A stretch of DNA of 64,000 nucleotides, taken from positions 3,472,001 to 3,536,000 of the forward strand of contig NZ_AP014624.1 in NCBI RefSeq assembly GCF_000829375.1, given 5' to 3'. A program made the translations under genes and the position numbers. The notes beneath the pieces were generated by a model. The model did no database searches. It was not told the DNA's origin and saw nothing but the letters and a program-made list of their open reading frames with translations. Positions 53,551-64,000 of the stretch are shown piece by piece. Each line of letters starts with the position of its first letter. The first letter of the stretch is position 1. Source of the stretch: Chryseobacterium sp. StRB126 (GTDB taxonomy: Bacteria; Bacteroidota; Bacteroidia; Flavobacteriales; Weeksellaceae).

Positions 53551-54240
53551 TTAAAGAGAAGCTGCCGCTTCTAAAATCAATTGCGTAACTTCTTCAGGAT
53601 GTGAAGCTAATGATGCATGTCCGGCATCCAATGTAATGATTTTTTTAGGCTGCATACGTTCTGCCATTTCTTTTTCCGTTTCAGCCGGAATCATACGATC
53701 GCCAGAGGAAATCTGGTACCAGCTTGGTTTTGTTTTCCATGCCGGTTCTCCTGCAACATCTCCGAAACACTGCCCATGGATAGGTTTTTGAGACAATGCC
53801 ATTACCAACGCTTTATCATCTTCCAGATCCTGACTGAAGGCGGACTTAAACTCATCATATTTGATCCACAAAAAGCCTTTACTATCTGGGTAAATACTTG
53901 CTCCACCAGGAGATTCTCTTCTTCCTAAAAGAGATCCTAGACTATCACCGGCATCGGGAGCAAAAGCTGCAATATAAACCAACCCAACTACTTTGTCATG
54001 ATGTCCGGCTCCTGAAATAACTGCTCCACCATAAGAATGTCCTACTAAAAGAACTTTTCCTTCCTGAGCATCAATCAGATCTTTTGTTTTATCAATATCG
54101 TTTTGCAGAGAAGTAAGCGGATTCTGAACGCTTCTTACTTTATACCCTGCTTTCACCAAAGAAGGAATAATGTATTGCCAGTGAGATCCGTCTCCCCAAG
54201 CTCCGTGTACTAAAATAATGGTTAAATCTTTTTGTTCCAT
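53551..54240 (-). CDS. Alpha/beta hydrolase (esterase-like)
   Basis: A 229-aa hydrolase: N-terminal IILVHGAWGDGSHWQYIIP, nucleophile S69 in LVGHSYGGAV, His near the end in LDAGHASLASHPEEV. It resembles the EstC/salicylate-esterase-like group. It has no signal peptide. Downstream of the second Crp/Fnr gene, 68 bp away on the same strand. Confidence 0.87.
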   Translation of the reverse strand: MEQKDLTIILVHGAWGDGSHWQYIIPSLVKAGYKVRSVQNPLTSLQNDIDKTKDLIDAQEGKVLLVGHSYGGAVISGAGHHDKVVGLVYIAAFAPDAGDSLGSLLGRRESPGGASIYPDSKGFLWIKYDEFKSAFSQDLEDDKALVMALSQKPIHGQCFGDVAGEPAWKTKPSWYQISSGDRMIPAETEKEMAERMQPKKIITLDAGHASLASHPEEVTQLILEAAASL

Positions 54241-54308
54241 GATGTTAAGTATTAAATTTTAATAATGTAAAGCTACAACCTAAAAACACCTCCGGACGTT
54301 AACTTAAG

Positions 54309-54884
54309 TTAATTTACAATCCTGCTCCGGATTCTGCTCAATGACTGCTCTGTAACCCCCAGATAACTTGCAATATGTTTCTGTGCTATTTTCTGAAAAA
54401 GGAGAGGCTGCTTTTTTAGAAGGTTCAGATACCTGTTTTCCGGTGAAAAACATATCAGATCATCAATTCTTTTTTTTGCATCCAGATAGATTTTCTCACT
54501 CATCACCCGCCCGAATTTCTGCCAATACGCTTCTTTCTGATATAACATCTGTAAATGTTCTTTGCTCAACAGCAAAATCTCACAATTTTCCAGTGCCTGA
54601 ATATTCATATTGGATACGGTATCACAAAGTATGCTTTCATAATCAGTAAAAAATTCATTTTCAAAATAAAATCCGAAGTTGATTTCTCTACCTTGGTCAT
54701 TGATATAAAAGCATCTGATTGTTCCTTTCTTGATAAATCCCAAATACCTGCATTTATCACCCTGCTTCAGAAAGAAATCTAATTTTAAAAGCTGGGTATC
54801 CTTAAGAAGGGAATAAAACTCATCGAAATGTTCCTGATCTACCTGAAAGAGTTCTCCGTATTTTTCGTAGTGGTTTAAGATCAT
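54309..54884 (-). CDS. Crp/Fnr-family regulator 2
   Basis: A 191-aa regulator with cNMP-binding-like fold (about 20-120; LDFFLKQGDKCRYLGFIKKG) and HTH (FQKIAQKHIASYLGVTEQSL). The HTH is nearly the same as in the gene at 50357 (ASYLGVT..SLSRIR). It precedes the alpha/beta hydrolase and may regulate it. Confidence 0.88.
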   Translation of the reverse strand: MILNHYEKYGELFQVDQEHFDEFYSLLKDTQLLKLDFFLKQGDKCRYLGFIKKGTIRCFYINDQGREINFGFYFENEFFTDYESILCDTVSNMNIQALENCEILLLSKEHLQMLYQKEAYWQKFGRVMSEKIYLDAKKRIDDLICFSPENRYLNLLKKQPLLFQKIAQKHIASYLGVTEQSLSRIRSRIVN

Positions 54885-54903
54885 ATATTGTGTATTTTGG
54901 ATT

Positions 54904-54941
54904 CAAAAAAAGCCTTGCAAATTAGTTTCACAAGGCTTTTT
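54904..54941 (-). terminator. Terminator of tpx
   Basis: Stem AAAAAGCCTTG / CAAGGCTTTTT around a 13-nt loop, T-rich on the minus-strand 3' side. Confidence 0.85.
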
Positions 54942-54957
54942 ACAAAGATTATTTCTA

Positions 54958-55461
54958 CTATTTGTTCAATGCTGCCAATGCGGCATCGTAGTTAGGTTCG
55001 TCAGCAATTTCTGAAACCTGCTCAGTATAAACCACTTTATTGTTTTCATCTGTAACAATTACGGCACGGCTTAATAAACCTTTCAATGGAGAATCTGTAA
55101 TGGTTACTTCATAATCATCACCAAAGCTGCTTCTGAAATCTGAAAGAGTTTCAACTTTATCTAATCCTTCTGCTGCACAGAATCTTCCTAATGCAAACGG
55201 AAGGTCTTTAGAAACATTGATTACAACAGTGTTATCCAATTTTGAAGCTTCTTCATTGAATTTTCTGCTGGAAGCAGCACAAGTAGGAGTATCAATACTT
55301 GGGAAAATATTGAACACTTTCTTTTTTCCTTCAAAAGTCTCAAGAGTCTTCACATTTAATCCTGAATCAACCAATGCAAAATCTTTAACCATAGTTCCTA
55401 CAGCTGGTAATGTTCCTATTGTGTGTACTTCGTTTCCTTTTAAAGTGATTGTCGTTGACAT
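54958..55461 (-). CDS. tpx: Thiol peroxidase
   Basis: A 167-aa atypical 2-Cys peroxiredoxin that reduces peroxides with thioredoxin. The peroxidatic Cys is C61 (SIDTPTCAAS) and the resolving Cys is C95 (ALGRFCAAEG), the same spacing as in E. coli Tpx. A -7 box lies 22 nt upstream (55484-55491). Monocistronic, with terminator. Confidence 0.95.
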   Translation of the reverse strand: MSTTITLKGNEVHTIGTLPAVGTMVKDFALVDSGLNVKTLETFEGKKKVFNIFPSIDTPTCAASSRKFNEEASKLDNTVVINVSKDLPFALGRFCAAEGLDKVETLSDFRSSFGDDYEVTITDSPLKGLLSRAVIVTDENNKVVYTEQVSEIADEPNYDAALAALNK

Positions 55462-55483
55462 AATATTTATTTTTTTAGTTTTT

Positions 55484-55491
55484 CAAATTTA
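55484..55491 (-). promoter_or_regulatory. -7 promoter element TAAATTTG of tpx
   Basis: Perfect TAnnTTTG, 22 nt before the ATG at 55461. The 325-bp gap to the divergent gene also holds the next entry and nothing else recognised. Confidence 0.45.
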
Positions 55492-55743
55492 ATCAAAATA
55501 GAAAATTTTCCTATCTAATATAAGGTTAAATTAATCTTAAAGTGAAAATAAAAATACTTTAGACTGGCCATCAGTTTTTTATACAATTCCCAACCTAACC
55601 TCCACTCTTAAAAACTTCAAAGTTGAATTTAATATCAATTTTAACGGAACCGAGAATATACAATTGTTCAGATCTAAAAATCAAAAAGACGCTTTTTGCT
55701 TCTTTTTTTATTTAAAATTCCCTAAAAAAACAATCATATTTAG

Positions 55744-55751
55744 TAAATTTG
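55744..55751 (+). promoter_or_regulatory. -7 promoter element TAAATTTG of icd
   Basis: Perfect TAnnTTTG, 35 nt before the ATG at 55787. Confidence 0.45.
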
Positions 55752-55762
55752 TAGGACTTTAA

Positions 55763-58003
<2,241 letters not shown>

Positions 58004-58025
58004 TTTCTGAAAATAATATACATAC

Positions 58026-58055
58026 AAAGCTCCTTTTTTAAGGGGCTTTTTTATT
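58026..58055 (+). terminator. Terminator of icd
   Basis: Stem AAAGCTCC / GGGGCTTT followed by a T run. Confidence 0.75.
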
Positions 58056-58178
58056 GAAAAACTTAAGCGAATCCTGTCATTTTAAATAAAATTTATCAAT
58101 CCCCAGGCTGAATTATCAACACTCCATCCAAATATTAAAAATAAAACAATATTCATTTCAGTTTTCCTATTTTTTCAA

Positions 58179-58186
58179 TATGTTTG
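58179..58186 (+). promoter_or_regulatory. -7 promoter element TATGTTTG of the TonB receptor gene
   Basis: Perfect TAnnTTTG, 19 nt before the ATG at 58206. Confidence 0.45.
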
Positions 58187-58205
58187 TAAAAAACAGACTA
58201 TCTTA

Positions 58206-60374
58206 ATGAAAAAAATTTACATCCTTGCCCTTTCTTTGTCAACGATCGCTTTTGCCCATGCTCAGGAAAATGAAAATCATATTGATGAAGTGGCTATTCA
58301 TACAAGATCAAAAGTTATAAAAGAAAGGGAAGAATTTAAAAAACATGCACAATCCACGGAAATAGTCTCCGAGTATGAAATCAACCGTAATAACCCCGCC
58401 TTTATAGAACAGAGCCTTAATACCATGGCTGGTGTTCAGGTAGAAAAAAGAACCCAGCTGGGTGGCCAGAGAATTGTCATCCGTGGATATGGGAACGATC
58501 AGAAATTCAACAACTGGGGCATCAAAATGTACCTCAACAATATTCCGCTTACCGGAGCTGATGGTGTCACTGTTTTGGATGATGTCAACTTCGGACTGGT
58601 CAATCGTATAGAAGTTGTAAAAGGCCCTGCGGCAACATTATACGGCGGAGGTTCCGGAGGTGCAGTAAGGTTGTATATGCAGCCGGAAAGCAAAAAAGGC
58701 AATTCTGTTTCTGAGCAGTTCATGACCGGATCTTTCGGATTATTTCAAAGCTTTACTTCTGCAACAAGTGTGGGAGATAACTATTCCATTGCTGCCAACT
58801 ATGGACATATTGGAAGTGACGGATACCGCCCTCACGGTAAAAGCATTAAAAACTTTTATAATATCAATGGGGAGTTTAAGCTTAATTCCAATCAGAAAAT
58901 AACGTTACTAGCGTCTCATGGTAATTCATTGGAACAGGTTTCCGGTCAGATTTCCTATGACGATTATTATAATGGAATTGATAATGGAAACTTTGCCTAC
59001 ATCAGGCGTGGGGCGAAAACAAAATTTGTTACTTCAAGGGTAGGAATCGGACATATCTGGAAGATTACTCCTAATTTCAAAAATAACACCACCGTTTTCT
59101 ATACGGGTACAACAGGTGAGAGAATTGCTGCCGGCGCTAACGAAACCTCCTCTTTTTCTAATTATGGGTTCAGATCTGTATTTGAATTTAATAAGGAGTG
59201 GGAGCATTTCAAAAGTCAGACAGAATTTGGGGCTGAAATTCAGCAATCACAATCCACCATTACCAATTATCGCTATAAAAGTGTAAAAATTACAGAAGAA
59301 CCCGTCTTAAGGCCTCTGTACGATGGTTCTTACTTCAATAACACCAACAATCAGTCCAATTATTTTGCGGTTGAAAAAATCACTTATAAGCCTTGGGATT
59401 TGATGTTTCTTGCAGGAGTCAGTATCAACCAACTTAGCTATAAAAGGAAAGATCTTTTAGCACTTCCGGGATTATTTGTTGTCAATGGTAAGGATCTTTA
59501 CAATAAAGATTTATCGTTTGATAAGAAGTTCAGCGCAGTGGCAAGTCCACATTTTGCTTTACAGAAAACATGGAACAATCAGATCTTTAACCTTAGTTAC
59601 AGTGAAGGATATAACGCTCCTACTTCCGTAACGGCTTTTATCACTGGTTTGAATGTGACAAATGATAATCTTGTGGCTGAAAAAGCAAAAATGTGGGATT
59701 TCAGTATTCAGGGACTGATAGATGATACTTCTATAGATTATCAGTTTTCATTATTTAGTATCAATATTAAAGATAAGCTTACCCAGCTAGGCGGAAGAAT
59801 GTCTAATCCGGAACAAACACCTTATACATACTGGGCTAATACTGGAGAACAAAAAAATAAAGGTCTGGAAATGAGTGTAGGCTATTCTTACAAACCGAAA
59901 AACTTATTTATTTCAAGAGTTCAGCCTTTTGTAAGCTATACTTATAATGATTTTAAATATTCCACTTATTTTAAAGAAAACGGAGATAAAGCTAATGTAG
60001 TAGGTGTTCCTAAAACAAAGATATCTGTAGGATTGGATTTTGATACCAATATCGGTTTGTACTGGCAGAATACCTATAATTATATGGGAAGTGTTTACAC
60101 AGATTTCATCAATACCAACAAGGTAAAAAGTTTTGGACTTTTAAATTCTAAGATTGGTTATAAACGCAGTTTCAATCAATGGGATCTGGATGTATTTGTA
60201 GCCGGAAATAACCTTACCAACCAGATTAATTACACTTTCCTTTTCTACGGAAACAGCATCAATGATTCTGATAAGGATAACCAATATAATAATGCTGCCA
60301 TTTATACGGATGTGAATCCGGGGTCTAGCAGGGCGTATTTCTTTACAGGATTTAATTTAAAGTATAATTTTTAG
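58206..60374 (+). CDS. TonB-dependent siderophore-type receptor
   Basis: A 722-aa outer-membrane receptor. Signal peptide (about 1-20, ending AHAQ), a TonB-box-like segment (IDEVAIHTRS), plug domain (about 45-160, with QRIVIRGYGNDQKF and IEVVKGPAATLYGGGSGGAV), then a 22-strand-type barrel to a terminal aromatic (FNLKYNF). It takes up a chelate such as a ferri-siderophore using TonB energy. No SusD-like gene or siderophore genes are adjacent, and no Fur site was recognised, so the substrate is open. Confidence 0.92.
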   Translation: MKKIYILALSLSTIAFAHAQENENHIDEVAIHTRSKVIKEREEFKKHAQSTEIVSEYEINRNNPAFIEQSLNTMAGVQVEKRTQLGGQRIVIRGYGNDQKFNNWGIKMYLNNIPLTGADGVTVLDDVNFGLVNRIEVVKGPAATLYGGGSGGAVRLYMQPESKKGNSVSEQFMTGSFGLFQSFTSATSVGDNYSIAANYGHIGSDGYRPHGKSIKNFYNINGEFKLNSNQKITLLASHGNSLEQVSGQISYDDYYNGIDNGNFAYIRRGAKTKFVTSRVGIGHIWKITPNFKNNTTVFYTGTTGERIAAGANETSSFSNYGFRSVFEFNKEWEHFKSQTEFGAEIQQSQSTITNYRYKSVKITEEPVLRPLYDGSYFNNTNNQSNYFAVEKITYKPWDLMFLAGVSINQLSYKRKDLLALPGLFVVNGKDLYNKDLSFDKKFSAVASPHFALQKTWNNQIFNLSYSEGYNAPTSVTAFITGLNVTNDNLVAEKAKMWDFSIQGLIDDTSIDYQFSLFSINIKDKLTQLGGRMSNPEQTPYTYWANTGEQKNKGLEMSVGYSYKPKNLFISRVQPFVSYTYNDFKYSTYFKENGDKANVVGVPKTKISVGLDFDTNIGLYWQNTYNYMGSVYTDFINTNKVKSFGLLNSKIGYKRSFNQWDLDVFVAGNNLTNQINYTFLFYGNSINDSDKDNQYNNAAIYTDVNPGSSRAYFFTGFNLKYNF

Positions 60375-60429
60375 GCTTTTGGATAAACCTAGGGAATAAC
60401 AATCTCTTTTTATATACTGTTAAAATAGG

Positions 60430-60491
60430 TTTTGGCTAAAGCCAGATGAATGATTTTACATAATGAGAGCGGGCTAAAGTCCGCTCCTATT
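60430..60491. repeat. Dispersed repeat, family A, copy 3
   Basis: TTTTGGCTAAAGCCAGATGA, GAGCGGGCTAAAGTCCGCTC, CTATT. Nearly identical to the copy at 53039-53100. Confidence 0.8.
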
Positions 60492-60495
60492 GGAT

Positions 60496-60524
60496 AACCA
60501 TCCCGTCAGATCTTTGATCTGACG
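60496..60524 (+). repeat. Dispersed repeat, family B, partial copy
   Basis: AACCATCCCGTCAGATCTTT then GATCTGACG, directly abutting the MITE-like element. Confidence 0.65.
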
Positions 60525-60645
60525 GAGGCTGTCTCAAAAGTCAAATAATTTGGCTTTTGTCATTCTGACGAAGGAAGAATCTCATTGTTGGTCAGTTGTT
60601 TGAGATTCTTCATTTCATTCAGAATGACACTTTTGAGACAGCCTC
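60525..60645. mobile_element. MITE-like element with 17/18-bp terminal inverted repeats
   Basis: 121 bp bounded by GAGGCTGTCTCAAAAGTC and the reverse complement of GAGGCTGTCTCAAAAGTG. It has no coding capacity. Inside is an inverted repeat of family C (GTCATTCTGACGAA...GAATCTCA pairing with TGAGATTCTTC...TTCAGAATGAC). No clear target-site duplication was seen. A non-autonomous derivative of an insertion sequence is likely; no full element lies in the window. Confidence 0.75.
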
Positions 60646-60661
60646 TTCTGTTGAATATTTT

Positions 60662-60709
60662 AACCACCCCGTCAGATCTTTGATCTGCCCCCTTCCAGAG
60701 GAGGGGAAT
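60662..60709 (+). repeat. Dispersed repeat, family B, copy 2
   Basis: AACCACCCCGTCAGATCTTT, GATCTGCCCCCTTCCAG, AGGAGGGGAAT. It resembles 51111-51158. The rest of 60710-60820 is featureless. Confidence 0.7.
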
Positions 60710-60820
60710 ATTACTGCCATCTAACTTACAGAAGTAAATGTAATCAGCAGACAGCTATTCTGTTAGTTTCAGCAGCTATTTTTTAAACTCAGTTACAAAA
60801 TAGATATCAATATTGGTGCA

Positions 60821-61813
60821 TTAATTCATAAAACTCTCAGGAATCCATTCAAATCCCGGAGCCTTTACCTTTGTAAAGCCCAGTCCTGGCCATGGCAAAT
60901 GAGAAGTAAATGCCCTGGCTTTTGTATCTGCCAACTGTTTAAGAAATTTCTTTCTTGAAGCGGTAGCAATATCCAGATCTGTATCTCCTGAAAATCCCCA
61001 ATCAGGATGAGGGAAAAGAATAACATCTGAGTGAATAAGATCAGCAACATACATCAGTTTTTCATTCCCCGATGATATTGTAGTAACAGTTAAACCAGGA
61101 GTATGTCCTGGGGCTAATTGAAAATTGAAATGACTATACAGTGTCTTATTCAAATCATAAAACTTCAACTTTGGCTGAATGGCTTTCAATATATTCTGAA
61201 GGGCCGGAATAATCTGGTTAAGCCTTTCGGGATGAGCTTTCAAAGCACTGTTATTAAAATCTTTAATGGAAGCATTTATCCAAAAATCATGTTCTATTTT
61301 TGAAATAAAAATGGAAGCATTGGGAAAAACAAGTTTATTCTGCTTATCTACTACTCCACCGATATGATCCGGATGGGCATGAGAGAGAAATATATCAGTA
61401 ATATCATGTGCTGAAAATCCGGCTTTCTGAAGGCTTTTTAACAAAAAACCGGTTCTTTCATCCGCAAATATTCCCATCCCGGTATCCATTAGAATCAGTT
61501 TTTCTTTTGTTTTCACAAGCAGAATATTAATAGCCATATCGATGTAGTGATCAGCCCGGAAGTTATCTTTAAGGATTGTTTTCAACTCAGCAACATTTCC
61601 TCTTGGGGCAAATGAAATCAGGTTTTCTTCATGAATATATCCGTCTGTCAGAATAAACAATTCTAATTCTCCCAGTTTAATCTTTTTAAAACCGGAAAGA
61701 TCATCTTCTGTTTTTTCCGAAAAAAGCTTTGTTTCTGCAAATACATTGGAAAAAGGCATGAAACTTAATGTTCCTGCCAATAACCCGCTTTTCAATAATT
61801 CTCTTCTATTCAT
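60821..61813 (-). CDS. Exported metallo-beta-lactamase-fold hydrolase
   Basis: A 330-aa MBL-fold enzyme. An N-terminal Tat-like signal starts MNRRELLKSG and ends near SNVFAET. Metal motif HAHPDH is at 145-150 (IFLSHAHPDHIGG), with GHTPG and VADLIHS supplying further ligands. It should hydrolyse an ester, lactone or similar substrate in the periplasm. The HxHxDH pattern also occurs in N-acyl-homoserine-lactone lactonases such as AidC from Chryseobacterium; that activity is possible but not shown. Monocistronic. Confidence 0.85.
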   Translation of the reverse strand: MNRRELLKSGLLAGTLSFMPFSNVFAETKLFSEKTEDDLSGFKKIKLGELELFILTDGYIHEENLISFAPRGNVAELKTILKDNFRADHYIDMAINILLVKTKEKLILMDTGMGIFADERTGFLLKSLQKAGFSAHDITDIFLSHAHPDHIGGVVDKQNKLVFPNASIFISKIEHDFWINASIKDFNNSALKAHPERLNQIIPALQNILKAIQPKLKFYDLNKTLYSHFNFQLAPGHTPGLTVTTISSGNEKLMYVADLIHSDVILFPHPDWGFSGDTDLDIATASRKKFLKQLADTKARAFTSHLPWPGLGFTKVKAPGFEWIPESFMN

Positions 61814-61899
61814 AATTTAAGTAATGTTTCTACATTCACTATAATTCAAACAACATTCCCTTATATGGAATGTTCTACGTCAATGAATGTCATATATTT

Positions 61900-61938
61900 T
61901 ATAGAAAAAACTGAGCTTCTGACATTCAGAAACTCAGT
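61900..61938 (-). terminator. Terminator of the aldo/keto reductase gene
   Basis: Stem ACTGAG-TTCTGA / TCAGAA-CTCAGT with a CAT loop, T-rich on the minus-strand 3' side. Confidence 0.8.
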
Positions 61939-61951
61939 ATAGTATAAGTCT

Positions 61952-62953
61952 TTAGTTGTTAACCAGTTTCATTGAGCCTTCATTATATCTTTCTCCTACA
62001 TTCGGATATTTTTTCAGAATGGCATCAATGGTATCCAAATCAGATTGAGACAGCTCAATATTAGCTGCAGCAACATTTTCTTCCAGATATTTGATACGTT
62101 TGGTTCCCGGAATTGGGATAATATCATCTCCTTGATTCAAGACCCATGCTAATGCCAGCTGAGTTCCCTTTACTCCTTTGGAAGCTGCAAACTCATTGAT
62201 TTCATTGGCTAATTTTGTATTGTTCTCCAGGTATTCCTGCTGATAACGGGGTAATGATTTTCTGAAATCATCATCGCCAAGATTCTGTACTTCATTAATA
62301 TTAGCGAAAAGACCTCTTGCCAATGGTGAATAGGGCACCAAGGAAATCCCTAATTCTCTGATAGTTGGCAGAATCTCATTCTCAACATCTTTGGTCAAGA
62401 TAGAATATTCAGACTGTAAAGCAGCTATCGGGTGAATTTTATTGGCTTTTCTGATAGATTCTGCTGAAGCTTCAGAAAGTCCTATATATTTTACTTTACC
62501 CGCTTTAACCAGCTCCGCCATAGCACCCACAGTTTCTTCTATTGGGACATTTGGGTCTACCCTGTGTGCATAATACAGATCTATGGTATCTATTTTTAAC
62601 CTTTGGAGGCTTAAATCTACCGCTTGTCTGATCCATTCCGGAGAGCCATCAAAATAAGTTCCCGGGGCACCACTATGACTAGCTACTCCATCTTTAAATC
62701 TGAATCCGAATTTAGTAGCAATGAAAATTTTATCCCTGTTAGGTACTAAGACTTTAGAAATTAACTTTTCATTTTCTCCGTTGGCATACATATCCGCCGT
62801 ATCCCAGAAGTTAACGCCTAAATCTAATGCTCTGTGCAAAGTACTGATACTTTCCTGTTCGTCTGACGGACCATAAGCGAAGCTCATTCCCATGCAGCCT
62901 AATCCAATAGCAGAAAGTTGTTCACCGGTGTTTCCTAATTTTTTAAATTTCAT
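61952..62953 (-). CDS. Aldo/keto reductase
   Basis: A 333-aa NADPH-dependent reductase of the AKR superfamily. Start set at 62953 (MKFKKLGNTGEQLSAIGLGC): the ATG ten codons upstream overlaps a perfect -7 box (62981-62988). Catalytic tetrad: Asp and Tyr in DTADMYANGENE, Lys in IATKFGF, His in YYAHRVDP. C-terminal PIPGTKRIKYLEENVAA binds NADPH. It probably reduces aldehydes. It lies downstream of an AraC regulator on the same strand, which may control it. Confidence 0.93.
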   Translation of the reverse strand: MKFKKLGNTGEQLSAIGLGCMGMSFAYGPSDEQESISTLHRALDLGVNFWDTADMYANGENEKLISKVLVPNRDKIFIATKFGFRFKDGVASHSGAPGTYFDGSPEWIRQAVDLSLQRLKIDTIDLYYAHRVDPNVPIEETVGAMAELVKAGKVKYIGLSEASAESIRKANKIHPIAALQSEYSILTKDVENEILPTIRELGISLVPYSPLARGLFANINEVQNLGDDDFRKSLPRYQQEYLENNTKLANEINEFAASKGVKGTQLALAWVLNQGDDIIPIPGTKRIKYLEENVAAANIELSQSDLDTIDAILKKYPNVGERYNEGSMKLVNN

Positions 62954-62980
62954 AATGATTTTGGTTTTAAATTTATAGGA

Positions 62981-62988
62981 CAAAATTA
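62981..62988 (-). promoter_or_regulatory. -7 promoter element TAATTTTG of the aldo/keto reductase
   Basis: Perfect TAnnTTTG, 27 nt before the chosen ATG at 62953. It decides the start, since the longer frame would begin inside the promoter. Confidence 0.5.
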
Positions 62989-63040
62989 GAACATGAAACA
63001 GTCTCCCTTGGTATAGAATTCAAACTAAGAATTATAAAAA

Positions 63041-63946
63041 TCAAACAAGGTTTGTTCTTAGGGTATTGGGAGCTATTCCCGTCTGCTTTTTAAAATAATT
63101 AGTAAAATAAGCAGGTTCTTCAAAACCTAGTCCATAGGCAATTTCAGCAATATTCCAGTCTGTATGGGTTAACAGGGCATTGGCTTCCTGAATAACTCTC
63201 ATTGTAATCTGCTGGCTAGTAGTTTTTCCTGTAATTTCTTTTACGGAACGGTTTAAAGAATTAACATGAATGGAAAGGCTCTGTGCATAATCATTGGGAG
63301 TTTTTAGCTTCAAAAAAGCCTCAGGACTGTCAATAGGAAACTGTCTTTCCAGCAGCTCCATAAATAAGGATGCTACTCTTTGGGACGCGTTCTGATAAAG
63401 CTCAAACGTTTCTGCCGGATGCATTTTCATTGTTTCATGGATCATCAGGTGAAGGTAAGCTCTCAGCATATCATATTTGTGAACATAATCTGACTCAATT
63501 TCAGTCATCATCTTTGTATACAAATCTGAAAGTATTTTCTGTTGATTTTCATCCAAAAAGAAAATCGGAGTCCCACCAATTTTAAACAATGGTGAATCCT
63601 GAAGATTTCCTAAACGGCTTCCATTCTGTAAAAATGATTCTGTAAAAAGACAGAACCAGCCTCTCTGATCGTCATCATCGGCTTCCCAGGAATAAGGGAC
63701 AATAGGATTGGAAAACAACAATGCAGGACGGTCTACATAGATCCATTTATCGGCATAATGAAGCTTTCCTTTTCCTATAATCAATGAAATTTTATAATAA
63801 TCTCTCCTGCTGTATGGTGATAACAGCAAACAGTGATCCCGAGAAAACACATTAAAGTGTCCCATTTTGTTTGCGCCTAAGCATAAAGGTCCCAAACCGG
63901 GAGCATTTCGTTCATAAAAACCTTGTATTGATTCATTGGATTCCAT
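63041..63946 (-). CDS. AraC-family transcriptional regulator
   Basis: A 301-aa regulator. The N-terminal part (about 1-190) is a cupin-like sensing domain; the C-terminal ~100 residues hold two HTH motifs (ITMRVIQEANALLTHTDWN, IAEIAYGLGFEEPAYFTNYF, KKQTGIAPNTLR). It stands upstream of the aldo/keto reductase with a 57-bp or longer gap and is its likely regulator. Confidence 0.92.
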   Translation of the reverse strand: MESNESIQGFYERNAPGLGPLCLGANKMGHFNVFSRDHCLLLSPYSRRDYYKISLIIGKGKLHYADKWIYVDRPALLFSNPIVPYSWEADDDDQRGWFCLFTESFLQNGSRLGNLQDSPLFKIGGTPIFFLDENQQKILSDLYTKMMTEIESDYVHKYDMLRAYLHLMIHETMKMHPAETFELYQNASQRVASLFMELLERQFPIDSPEAFLKLKTPNDYAQSLSIHVNSLNRSVKEITGKTTSQQITMRVIQEANALLTHTDWNIAEIAYGLGFEEPAYFTNYFKKQTGIAPNTLRTNLV

Positions 63947-63950
63947 ATCT

Positions 63951-63958
63951 CAAAGTTA
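63951..63958 (-). promoter_or_regulatory. -7 promoter element TAACTTTG of the AraC gene
   Basis: Perfect TAnnTTTG ending 4 nt before the ATG at 63946; a leaderless mRNA is implied. Confidence 0.5.
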
Positions 63959-64000
63959 TAAAATTCAAACAAATTAAGAAGTATGATTATTTAAATTGGT

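Noticed and set aside
62954..62983. Upstream ATG for the aldo/keto reductase
   Set aside because: It overlaps a perfect -7 box; the AKR fold starts at MKFKKLG.

Overview
The window looks like chromosomal DNA of a flavobacterium, most likely Chryseobacterium or a close Weeksellaceae relative. It is AT-rich. Many genes are preceded by the Bacteroidetes -7 promoter element TAnnTTTG and few by a clear Shine-Dalgarno sequence. The gene content fits: TonB-dependent receptors, Bacteroidetes-type prolyl oligopeptidase and CocE hydrolases, monomeric isocitrate dehydrogenase, LytTR/His_kinase two-component genes, and short dispersed palindromic repeats. The genus call is inference from gene content. 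I see no rRNA, CRISPR array, prophage, plasmid or complete insertion sequence.

Layout. (1) 1-9238, minus strand: a heavy-metal efflux locus, read as small secreted protein, CzcA, CzcC, CzcB, haem-binding protein, P-type ATPase. At the left edge a second copy of the small first gene begins, so a duplicated locus probably continues outside the window. (2) 9239-14726: noncoding DNA, tRNA-Arg(TCG), a TonB-receptor-like barrel and a very large TPR protein. (3) 14985-25792: CocE/NonD hydrolase, amino-acid permease, DUF962 protein, small secreted and membrane proteins, a lipoprotein with a duplicated DUF4377 domain, an SPFH protein flanked by repeats, dGTPase and a methyltransferase. (4) 26023-28851: LytTR regulator with its sensor kinase, an orphan gene, an SMR exporter. 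(5) 29336-29686: a compact unit with a sigma-54-like promoter, a 26-codon ORF, a predicted three-way-junction RNA and a terminator. (6) 29995-33138: AAA ATPase with PLP-binding protein, small membrane proteins, and a REP-associated transposase gene broken by one in-frame TGA and bracketed by hairpins. (7) 33193-41550: glycine decarboxylase GcvP, DcaP-like porin, a Cys-rich microprotein, a J-domain protein, a small hydrolase, an ECF sigma factor with two small downstream genes. (8) 41551-54884, all minus strand: S9 peptidase, DoxX, then a dense cluster of SRPBCC, VOC, DinB and alpha/beta-hydrolase genes with two Crp/Fnr regulators and a DUF763 protein. (9) 54958-63946: thiol peroxidase, isocitrate dehydrogenase, TonB receptor, a repeat cluster with a MITE-like element, metallo-beta-lactamase-fold hydrolase, aldo/keto reductase, AraC regulator.

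The intergenic DNA holds at least five families of short dispersed repeats. The most notable possible novelty is the sigma-54/small-ORF/structured-RNA unit at 29336-29686. Next are a set of start codons lying 4-5 nt after a perfect -7 box, which suggests leaderless mRNAs, and the broken REP-associated transposase between matched hairpins.
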